A stretch of 6,343 nt of DNA, from NCBI GenBank assembly GCA_964613675.1, contig CAZTIH010000141.1, positions 1 through 6,343 on the forward strand, given 5' to 3'. The stretch is from DAIUCA01 sp964613675. GTDB lineage: Bacteria > Pseudomonadota > Gammaproteobacteria > Competibacterales > Competibacteraceae. Shown piece by piece: positions 1-5,370 of this stretch (position 1 is its first letter; every line of letters starts with the position of its first letter). The translations under genes were made by a program, and so were the position numbers. The notes below the pieces were generated by a model. That model was given only the letters and a program-made list of their open reading frames with translations. It was not told the origin of the DNA and ran no database searches.

Positions 1-267
1 GTCTTGGACGATTTTCGCTTTCGGGTAAATGTCGCGCATTCGCTCGATTTGTCGTTGCAAATCGTCGCGCTGTTTTCAAGAACTAACGCGGCAGTAGCAG
101 ATAACAACTTGCCCGCCTTGTCCGCGCAGATAGGTATCGACATCGAAAAGTCGATTTCTCTTTGGCGTTCGGATGGACGGGATGACATTGGCATCTGCCT
201 ATCTCCTCAAAGTGTTGGGACGAAGTCCAAGGCGCTCAACGGCTTTGCGACATGGAATAAAGGCCAT
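1..267 (-). pseudogene. tnpA: IS607-family serine recombinase (TnpA), 5' fragment with two in-frame stops
   Basis: Read on the minus strand from ATG at 267-265, one continuous frame gives 89 codons up to the window edge. Codons 1-50 resemble the MerR-like DNA-binding domain of IS607 transposases: KAVERLGLRPNTLRR is the helix-turn-helix, followed by the wing-like IRTPKRNRLFDVDTYLRG. Codons 54-89 open the serine-recombinase domain, with VVICYCRVSS followed by KQRDDLQRQIERMR. S62 of the YCRVS motif would be the nucleophile that cuts DNA and forms a phosphoserine link. The frame is broken by TAG at codon 23 (199-201), where relatives usually have Y or W, and by TGA at codon 64 (76-78), just after the catalytic motif. 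Nearby genes end at TGA and TAG, so recoding is unlikely. The rest of tnpA, and any tnpB, would lie left of the window. Family assignment is by remembered motifs and is fairly sure; loss of function is seen directly. Confidence 0.85.
1..267 (-). mobile_element. Remnant of an IS607-family insertion sequence (left part only)
   Basis: The only visible part of the element is the decayed tnpA. IS607 elements lack terminal inverted repeats and do not duplicate their target, so the end of the element cannot be read from the sequence. It should lie a short way upstream of the tnpA start, somewhere in 268-390. I see no inverted repeat or target duplication there, as expected for this family. Two stop codons without frameshifts suggest point-mutation decay after an old insertion. 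Confidence 0.6.
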
Positions 268-390
268 TGCATGAGATTTGTATAGCAGAAGTTGGCCTGC
301 GTTAGTAGATCGACATCAGTTAGAGAACCCCCTCATTGAATAACGGTCTGCTAGAGACTCATTTTGAGGCAATTTTCTGGGTAATGGCTT

Positions 391-1302
391 ATGGCCGTGA
401 TTGAAGCACGCGAATTAGTGAAGCAATACGGCACATTTACCGCCGTAAATGGGGTGAATGTCTCGGTGCAAGCAGGGGAGTGTTGGGGATTATTGGGGCC
501 AAACGGGGCGGGGAAAACGACTTTTTTACGGATGGTCGTCGGACATATTCCGCCTACCCAAGGCCAATTGACGGTTCTGGATTATGTCATTCCGAAGTCT
601 GCAAAGACCATGCGCAAACGAATTGGCGTCGTTCCGCAGCAAGACAATCTCGATCCCGATTTTACAGTACGGGAAAATCTAAAATCTTATGCGCGATTTT
701 TCGGGTTGGTCGGCCGCAAAATGGACGCTTATTTCGATGAGTTACTGGAATTTGCCAATCTGCAGAACTATGCGAACAGTCGTATTTCCGCTTTGTCGGG
801 GGGAATGCAACGGCGACTGTCTCTGATTCGTGCGCTCGTAAATCAACCCGATTTACTGATTTTGGATGAACCCACTACAGGTCTCGATCCGCAAGCACGA
901 CAAGTCGTTTGGCAGCGGTTAAGAAGTCTGAAAAATCGCGGGATGACATTGGTGTTGACGACCCATTACATGGAAGAAGCCGAGCGACTATGCGACCGCA
1001 TCACGATTATGGATCAGGGCAAAATTCTGGATACCGCCCCACCAACAGAACTTCTGAAGCGCCATATTGAGAACAGCGTCGTCGAAGTTCACGGCCCAAA
1101 TCTAGCCCAATGGCACGCGGAATTTCACGCATTGGCAACCCGTCATGAGCAGGTCGGTGAAACGGGTTTTTATTATCTGGACGATCCCGATCAACTCGTA
1201 CAGACCCTACGGCATTTTGACGGGGTACGTTATCTGCAACGGGCGGCGAATCTGGAAGATGTCTTTGTCAAACTTACCGGTCGCGATTTAAGAGAGAACT
1301 AA
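391..1302 (+). CDS. ABC exporter ATP-binding protein, NodI/DrrA-like
   Basis: This 303-residue protein is the ATPase subunit of an ABC-2 type exporter and would act on the cytoplasmic face of the inner membrane. All nucleotide-binding motifs are intact: Walker A GPNGAGKT (36-43), Q-loop VVPQQDNL (80-86), signature LSGGMQRR (135-142), Walker B LLILDEP (155-161), D-loop GLDP (164-167) and switch H192 in LTTHYMEEAE. The last ~90 residues form the C-terminal extension usual in NodI/DrrA/CcmA-type ATPases. The length and the phrases NLDPDFTVRENL and THYMEEAERL match the NodI-like group. That group includes the nodulation-factor exporter, but most members export unknown lipids, drugs or glycans, so the substrate is unassigned. 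No strong ribosome site precedes the ATG at 391; an ATG at 383 is out of frame. The permease gene begins at the next base after the stop codon. Confidence 0.93.
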   Translation: MAVIEARELVKQYGTFTAVNGVNVSVQAGECWGLLGPNGAGKTTFLRMVVGHIPPTQGQLTVLDYVIPKSAKTMRKRIGVVPQQDNLDPDFTVRENLKSYARFFGLVGRKMDAYFDELLEFANLQNYANSRISALSGGMQRRLSLIRALVNQPDLLILDEPTTGLDPQARQVVWQRLRSLKNRGMTLVLTTHYMEEAERLCDRITIMDQGKILDTAPPTELLKRHIENSVVEVHGPNLAQWHAEFHALATRHEQVGETGFYYLDDPDQLVQTLRHFDGVRYLQRAANLEDVFVKLTGRDLREN

Positions 1303-2055
1303 ATGCACGCATTAGCCGTTTGGCAGCGCAATTTTCTGGTGTGGCGCAAGTTGATGATCCCTTCACTGCTGGGCAATTTTGGCGAACCCCTACTGTATCT
1401 CTTAGCCCTGGGTTACGGATTGGGCGTATTTGTGGGCGAAATCGAGGGCATGACCTACCTCGCATTTTTGTCGTCGGGAATGGTCGCCAGCAGCGCAATG
1501 ATGACGGCCTCGTTTGAAGGCACCTATTCGGCTTACAGTCGTATGGCCACACAACGCACTTGGGACGCCATGCTCACCGCGCCGTTAAATATCTTCGATG
1601 TGGTGTTGGGCGAAGCGATTTGGGCAGCGACGAAAAGTTTGGTGAACAGTGTGGCTATTCTGATCGTCGCAACGGCATTAGGGGCGGTCGTTCTAAAGTG
1701 GCAATTATTGTGGGTACTGCCCGTTGTCCTGTTAACGGGCCTGTGTTTCGCTGCCATTGCCCTCATCATCACGGCGTTTGCCCGTAGCTACGACTTCTTC
1801 CTGTACCACTCTACGCTAGCGATTACGCCGATGATGTTGTTGAGCGGGGTGTACTTTCCCCTAGACAGTATGCCCGTCGCGATCCAATGGGTGGCACGTC
1901 TGCTGCCGTTGGCGCATTCAGTCGAACTCATCCGTCCTCTTGTTACTGATCGTCCGTTGTTGCACTGGGAACTGAATCTCGCGGTTCTGCTAGGGTACAG
2001 CCTAATTTCCCTGACGATTGCGACGTGGTTATTCAAGCGGCGGTTGGCCAATTGA
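1303..2055 (+). CDS. ABC-2 type permease, NodJ-like
   Basis: This 250-residue protein is the membrane subunit partnered with the preceding ATPase. Its ATG directly follows that gene's TAA, with a purine-rich AGAGAG (1291-1296) six bases upstream, so the two are cotranscribed and probably translationally coupled. About six hydrophobic segments are visible, roughly at 22-45, 50-72, 98-130, 135-160, 170-190 and 224-244, the usual count for ABC-2 permeases. The conserved ABC-2 signature region lies at 179-214, with SGVYFPLDSMP followed by LLPLAHSVELIRPLV, which is close to the NodJ pattern. The short basic C-terminal tail (KRRLAN) should be cytoplasmic. The complex would move a small or lipid-like molecule outward using ATP. 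The substrate cannot be read from the sequence. Confidence 0.9.
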   Translation: MHALAVWQRNFLVWRKLMIPSLLGNFGEPLLYLLALGYGLGVFVGEIEGMTYLAFLSSGMVASSAMMTASFEGTYSAYSRMATQRTWDAMLTAPLNIFDVVLGEAIWAATKSLVNSVAILIVATALGAVVLKWQLLWVLPVVLLTGLCFAAIALIITAFARSYDFFLYHSTLAITPMMLLSGVYFPLDSMPVAIQWVARLLPLAHSVELIRPLVTDRPLLHWELNLAVLLGYSLISLTIATWLFKRRLAN

Positions 2056-2060
2056 GCGCG

Positions 2061-2510
2061 TTAATCACCGTTGCGGGCCAGGAACACGCCTAATCCCATG
2101 ACGAGTAAACCCAGGGCGCGTTGCCAATCGATGGGGGTGTGTTTTGCCCCAAAGGCGCCGAAGTGGTCGATGAGCGCGGCAGAACAAAGTTGCCCGAACA
2201 AAACGATGAAGATGGCGTTACCAAGACCAATACGCGGGGCGGCCCAAGTGATCGACAGGAGATAGAAGGCGATCAGAACGCCAGCAAAAAAGTAGTAAAA
2301 GGGGACATTGGGCAGCGAATTGAAGTCGGGAAGTCCCACAAATAATAAAGCAGTTCCTGCCACGGTCAGCGCGACGAAAAAGAGCAAAAAAGCGGCGGCG
2401 ATGGGGTGACCGATGCGCGCCCCTAAACCGGCATTCATCGCGGCCATCGTAGGGATACCGACCCCGGCAATGAACATCAGAACGGTAAAGCCAATAGACG
2501 AATAATTCAT
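2061..2510 (-). CDS. Small DMT-superfamily membrane protein, YdcZ (DUF606)-type
   Basis: This 149-residue inner-membrane protein is almost entirely hydrophobic. Five transmembrane helices are apparent at about 5-28, 36-60, 69-90, 95-117 and 130-146. Features recalled from the DUF606/YdcZ family, a half-size relative of EamA drug/metabolite transporters, are MNAGLGARIGHPIAAAF (25-41) and the later segments APRIGLGNAIFIV and GQLCSAALIDHFG. Half-size members often work as homo- or heterodimers; no second copy lies nearby. The start at 2510 is supported by GGAG (2516-2519) five bases upstream on the minus strand. The gene points towards the ABC permease, with 5 bp between the stop codons, and diverges from the Ter-like genes. 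The substrate is unknown. Confidence 0.82.
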   Translation of the reverse strand: MNYSSIGFTVLMFIAGVGIPTMAAMNAGLGARIGHPIAAAFLLFFVALTVAGTALLFVGLPDFNSLPNVPFYYFFAGVLIAFYLLSITWAAPRIGLGNAIFIVLFGQLCSAALIDHFGAFGAKHTPIDWQRALGLLVMGLGVFLARNGD

Positions 2511-2730
2511 GTATTCTCCAGAAAACGAAAATCAAAGCAGGTAACTCTTTGTTTATTATTGGGAAATAGTGGGATTTCCGAGCGAAAGACAACGCACTAG
2601 AGGGTTTTTACGCCGTGACGCACAACCAAATTTTGGACTAGCTTGCCATGGCCTATTTTTAGTCACGTATCGATTAGGCTGGGTTTGTGGCATCGACACG
2701 CGACGATCTACATCTGAGGAGGTTCTGAAA
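2511..2730. other. Divergent intergenic region
   Basis: These 220 bp separate the DMT gene, read leftwards, from the first TerD gene, read rightwards, and should hold both promoters. I found no convincing consensus pair. The best plus-strand candidates are TTGGAC (2633-2638) with TATTTT (2654-2659), whose 15-base spacer is short, and TTGCCA (2643-2648) with TATCGA (2668-2673), whose 19-base spacer is long. No strong operator palindrome was seen. An open frame reaches back to GTG 2569, but its extra residues do not resemble TerD. Confidence 0.4.
2716..2722 (+). promoter_or_regulatory. Strong ribosome binding site of the first TerD-like gene
   Basis: GAGGAGG lies eight bases before the ATG at 2731. 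It fixes that ATG as the start rather than the upstream GTG at 2569. It is the strongest Shine-Dalgarno site in the window, which fits efficient translation of a TerD protein. Confidence 0.8.
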
Positions 2731-3309
2731 ATGGCGTTAACTTTACAGAAAGGCCGTGGTGTATCGCTCTCGAAAGGAACGCCGGGATTGCGACGGATTT
2801 TAGTGGGGCTAGGCTGGGACATTCGTCAAGGAAGCGGCCTCAATTTCGATTTAGATGCGAGCGTGTTTCTGCTCAACAGTCGGGGCAAAGTTAGTCAAGA
2901 CGATGACTTTATCTTTTACAACAATCTGGTTTCCCGCTGCGGCAGCGTAAAGCACACCGGCGACAATCGGACGGGTGAAGGCGAAGGCGATGATGAGTCA
3001 GTTGAAATCGACTTAGATCAAGTGCCAGCGCGGGTGGAGCGCATCATGATTTGCGTGACCATTCACGAGGCCGACACGCGGCGTCAGCATTTTGGTCAAG
3101 TAGAATCAGCGTTTGTGCGGATCGAAGACCGCGACTCGGGGATTGAACTCGTGCGGTTTGATCTGAGCGACGACTACAGCGGCGAAACGGCGGTTCTATT
3201 CGGGGAAGTCGTGCGAGAGAAGGGCGGTTGGGGATTTAATGCCGTGGGCGAGGGTTTGCAGGCGGATTTAGGGGATTTGTGTATGCGTTTTGGCGTAAAT
3301 GTGGCTTAA
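2731..3309 (+). CDS. TerD-family (tellurium-resistance/stress) protein, first copy
   Basis: This 192-residue cytoplasmic protein covers a single TerD domain of ordinary family length. Visible family blocks are the N-terminal LQKGRGVSLSKG (5-16), GLGWD (26-30), FDLDASVFLL (39-48), DDFIFYNNL (58-66), TGDNRTGEGEGDDE (76-89), FGQVESAFVRI (121-131), and a C-terminal segment with LVRFDLSDDYS and WGFNAVGEG. TerD domains bind calcium through acidic residues. The acidic FDLDAS and GDNRTGEGEGDDE blocks are the expected ligand regions and are intact. Known members belong to Ter operons linked to tellurite resistance, phage inhibition, colicin resistance and membrane-associated stress responses; the molecular activity is not settled. 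The start follows a strong ribosome site. A VWA gene follows after 39 bp, and a second TerD-VWA pair comes after that. Which Ter paralogue it corresponds to (TerD, TerE, TerZ) cannot be decided by eye, so no symbol is given. Confidence 0.93.
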   Translation: MALTLQKGRGVSLSKGTPGLRRILVGLGWDIRQGSGLNFDLDASVFLLNSRGKVSQDDDFIFYNNLVSRCGSVKHTGDNRTGEGEGDDESVEIDLDQVPARVERIMICVTIHEADTRRQHFGQVESAFVRIEDRDSGIELVRFDLSDDYSGETAVLFGEVVREKGGWGFNAVGEGLQADLGDLCMRFGVNVA

Positions 3310-3335
3310 CTTGTTGATTTAATTGAGATTAAAAT

Positions 3336-3340
3336 AGGAG
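3336..3340 (+). promoter_or_regulatory. Ribosome binding site that decides the start of the first VWA gene
   Basis: AGGAG is two bases from the ATG at 3343, too close to work well, and eight bases from the in-frame ATG at 3349. The second ATG is therefore preferred. Confidence 0.65.
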
Positions 3341-3348
3341 AAATGGTT

Positions 3349-3993
3349 ATGAGCGGACGTCGTTTACCCGTGTATTTGGTGTTGGACACTTCGGGTTCTA
3401 TGAGTGGCGAACCGATCGAAGCGGTGAAAAATGGGATGCAGGTGCTGGTTTCGACCTTGCGTCAAGACCCCTATGCCCTCGAAACGGCTTATTTGTCGGT
3501 GATCACGTTTGATAGCAACGCTAAACAGGTGATGCCGTTAACAGAACTCACGGCATTTCAAATGCCTTCGATTTCGGCAGGGGGCGGAACCTCTCTCGGC
3601 GCGGGTTTAACATTGTTGGCTCAACGCGTTGACAGCGAGGTCATTAAGACGACGACGGATCGCCGTGGTGATTGGAAGCCGTTGATTTTCTTGATGACGG
3701 ACGGGGAACCGACGGACAACTGGCGCACGGGAGTAGATCGGCTGAAGCAGTCGAAATATGGATTGTTGGTGGCCTGTGCTGCGGGACCGAACGCCAATAC
3801 GGAACTTCTGAAGCAGATTACCAACGATGTCGTTCTGCTGGACACGGCGAATTCAGACACTATCCGCGAATACTTCAAATGGGTGTCGGCGAGCGTGAGC
3901 AATTCGGGTTACAAGGTGCAGCACAAGTACAAGGAAGTGACCGGCTTGTGCGATTTACCGCCGCCGCCCCCACAAATCAATATTGTCCACTGA
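3349..3993 (+). CDS. TerY-like von Willebrand factor A domain protein, first copy
   Basis: This 214-residue protein is essentially one VWA domain. VWA proteins bind a divalent metal at a MIDAS site and use it to hold partner proteins. Here the site is complete: DTSGS (D13, S15, S17), T81 in GGGTSLG, and D118 in MTDGEPTD. Other TerY-like features are LPVYLVLDTSGSMSGEPIEAVKNG near the start in two parts (6-19 and 20-29), LSVITFD (49-55), and the GLLVACAAGPNA segment (138-149). No signal peptide or membrane helix is present, so it is cytoplasmic. The C-terminus is a Pro5 tail, DLPPPPPQINIVH, also found in the second VWA protein downstream. It sits 39 bp after the first TerD gene and 45 bp before the second. 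It probably acts as a scaffold or metal-dependent partner within the Ter system. The start at 3349 is chosen on ribosome-site spacing; 3343 would add two residues. Confidence 0.92.
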   Translation: MSGRRLPVYLVLDTSGSMSGEPIEAVKNGMQVLVSTLRQDPYALETAYLSVITFDSNAKQVMPLTELTAFQMPSISAGGGTSLGAGLTLLAQRVDSEVIKTTTDRRGDWKPLIFLMTDGEPTDNWRTGVDRLKQSKYGLLVACAAGPNANTELLKQITNDVVLLDTANSDTIREYFKWVSASVSNSGYKVQHKYKEVTGLCDLPPPPPQINIVH

Positions 3994-4024
3994 TTTCTAA
4001 CGAATTTCCTTTCATTTCAACGAC

Positions 4025-4029
4025 GGGAG
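4025..4029 (+). promoter_or_regulatory. Ribosome binding site of the second TerD-like gene
   Basis: GGGAG lies nine bases before the ATG at 4039, within the 45-bp gap after the first VWA gene. No terminator or clear promoter is seen in that gap, so the genes read as one operon. Confidence 0.6.
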
Positions 4030-4038
4030 TGATTTCTG

Positions 4039-4671
4039 ATGGCAGTGAGTTTGAACAAAGGCCAAGGGGTCAGTCTCCGCAAGCGCGAGCACGATTTATC
4101 GCAAGTAACTATCGGGTTGGGGTGGGATGTGGCACCTCAACGCGCCGGATTCTTCGGATTCGGCGCCCAGCCGACGGAGTACGATTTAGACGTCGTGGCG
4201 TTTTTATGCGGGGCAAACGGGAAGATCGCGAACTTGGGCGATCGGCAAAATGGCCAACCGACCTTAATCAATGGCGATGTCATTTTCTTCAACAACCTCA
4301 AACACCGTTCGGGTCACCTCTGGCTGACAGGCGACAATCGCACGGGCGAAGGCGACGGCGATGACGAACAAATTATTGTGAAACTCAACGAGTTATCGTC
4401 GGAATACGCACGGATTGTATTTGTTGTGCAGATTTACGAAGGCGAGAAGCGAAAACAATCCTTTGGGCAGGTCGATAACGCCTTTATTCGGGCGGTGGAT
4501 GGAGGGAATCGCGAAATGGTGAGATTTGATTTATCGGGACGGGAGTTTGCCAATCACCGTTCTCTGGTGTTTGCCGAACTGGTGCGGGAGGCGGAGGGCT
4601 GGAAATTCAATGCCATCGGCCAGTCTGCAGAAGCGGATTGTTTTACTTACTTTCTGAAACAGTACACCTAA
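4039..4671 (+). CDS. TerD-family protein, second copy with two internal insertions
   Basis: This 210-residue cytoplasmic protein has the same block order as the first TerD-like protein: LNKGQGVSLRK (5-15), GLGWD (26-30), YDLDVVAFL (48-56), GDVIFFNNL (79-87), TGDNRTGEGDGDDEQI (97-112), FGQVDNAFIRAV (142-153), MVRFDLSGREF (160-170) and GWKFNAIGQ (187-195). It is 18 residues longer, mainly through two insertions. One, at about 32-47, is Gly/Phe-rich (RAGFFGFGAQPTE). The other, at about 66-77, is polar (NLGDRQNGQPTL). Both flank the first strand pair around the putative calcium-binding region. In the FDLDAS block, S is replaced by V/A, while the two Asp residues remain. The degree of divergence from the first copy points to an old duplication or to two distinct paralogues, not a recent copy. 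The next VWA gene follows after three bases. The particular Ter paralogue cannot be assigned. Confidence 0.92.
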   Translation: MAVSLNKGQGVSLRKREHDLSQVTIGLGWDVAPQRAGFFGFGAQPTEYDLDVVAFLCGANGKIANLGDRQNGQPTLINGDVIFFNNLKHRSGHLWLTGDNRTGEGDGDDEQIIVKLNELSSEYARIVFVVQIYEGEKRKQSFGQVDNAFIRAVDGGNREMVRFDLSGREFANHRSLVFAELVREAEGWKFNAIGQSAEADCFTYFLKQYT

Positions 4672-4674
4672 ACC

Positions 4675-5313
4675 ATGTCTACAATCGCTCGGCTGCCGGT
4701 TTATCTGCTGCTGGACACCTCTGGATCGATGCGTGGGGAACCGATTGCGGCGATCAATGTGGGGCTGGCGTCGCTATTTGACGCCTTGCGCCAAGATCGT
4801 CAGACGGCCCATCGCATTCACTTATCGGTGATCACTTTTGATGTTACGGCGCGGGTGGTGATGCCGTTGACGGCCCTTTCGGCAGTGCAATGGCGACCGT
4901 TGTCCGTGCCTGAAGCAGGGGCCACATTTTTAGGGGCCGCGCTGACATTGTTATTGGAACGGATGGCGGTTGAGCTTGTGCCGACGGACGGTCATCCAAT
5001 GGTTTTTGTGATGACAGACGGTAGCCCATCGGACAGTTACGCGCTCCAGCAGGCCAGTAAATCCCTTAAACATCAATCGTTTAGCGACATTATTGGTTGT
5101 GCGGTGGGGCCGAAGGCGAAGACGGCGGCATTAAAGCAATTTGCGCAAACGGTCATTACGTTAGAACACGCGGACGCGCACCATTTTTCGACGTTATTGC
5201 ACTGGGTCGAACAGGGCGTACAGCAACACGCGCAGTCTGTGCATTTACCGACTCATTCTTCTGCAATTCCCAATCTTCCGCCGCCACCCCCGGAAATTCA
5301 GATCGTGCTCTAG
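4675..5313 (+). CDS. TerY-like von Willebrand factor A domain protein, second copy
   Basis: This 212-residue, probably cytoplasmic protein is the paralogue of the first VWA protein. The MIDAS set is complete: DTSGS (D14, S16, S18), T84 in GATFLG, and D115 in MTDGSPSD. Shared blocks include RLPVYLLLDTSGSMRGEPI (6-24), HLSVITFDVTARVVMPLTAL (49-68) and IIGCAVGPKAKT (139-150). The tail, NLPPPPPEIQIVL, again ends in Pro5 followed by alternating acidic/polar and Ile/Val residues. A His/Gln-rich stretch (QQHAQSVHLPTHSS) precedes the tail. The ATG lies three bases after the stop of the second TerD gene, and no Shine-Dalgarno site is visible, so translation is probably coupled to that gene and the two proteins may be made in a fixed ratio. 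Family knowledge suggests a metal-dependent adaptor role; the partner is inferred to be TerD or the product of the following gene. Confidence 0.92.
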   Translation: MSTIARLPVYLLLDTSGSMRGEPIAAINVGLASLFDALRQDRQTAHRIHLSVITFDVTARVVMPLTALSAVQWRPLSVPEAGATFLGAALTLLLERMAVELVPTDGHPMVFVMTDGSPSDSYALQQASKSLKHQSFSDIIGCAVGPKAKTAALKQFAQTVITLEHADAHHFSTLLHWVEQGVQQHAQSVHLPTHSSAIPNLPPPPPEIQIVL

Positions 5314-5357
5314 GCGGCGTTAACTCAGGACTTTTGTGATTTTTAGCCCATTCAATC

Positions 5358-5362
5358 AAGGA
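5358..5362 (+). promoter_or_regulatory. Ribosome binding site of the last gene
   Basis: AAGGA lies eight bases before the ATG at 5371 and only two before the in-frame ATG at 5365, which favours 5371. The 57-bp gap after the second VWA gene holds no evident terminator. Confidence 0.55.
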
Positions 5363-5370
5363 AAATGCAC

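Noticed and set aside
4..285. Plus-strand open frame of 93 codons from TTG
   Set aside because: It is the antisense of the IS607 tnpA remnant, has a weak start and resembles no protein I know.
268..390. Promoter for the ABC exporter (TTGAAT at 336-341)
   Set aside because: No acceptable -10 box lies at 16-18 bases spacing, so the match is too weak to annotate.
2569..2730. Upstream extension of the first TerD gene from GTG 2569
   Set aside because: The extra 54 residues do not match TerD, while ATG 2731 has a strong, well-placed GAGGAGG and gives the standard TerD N-terminus.
3672..4364. 230-codon plus-strand frame spanning the VWA1/TerD2 junction
   Set aside because: It overlaps two well-supported genes in another frame and has no recognisable domain.
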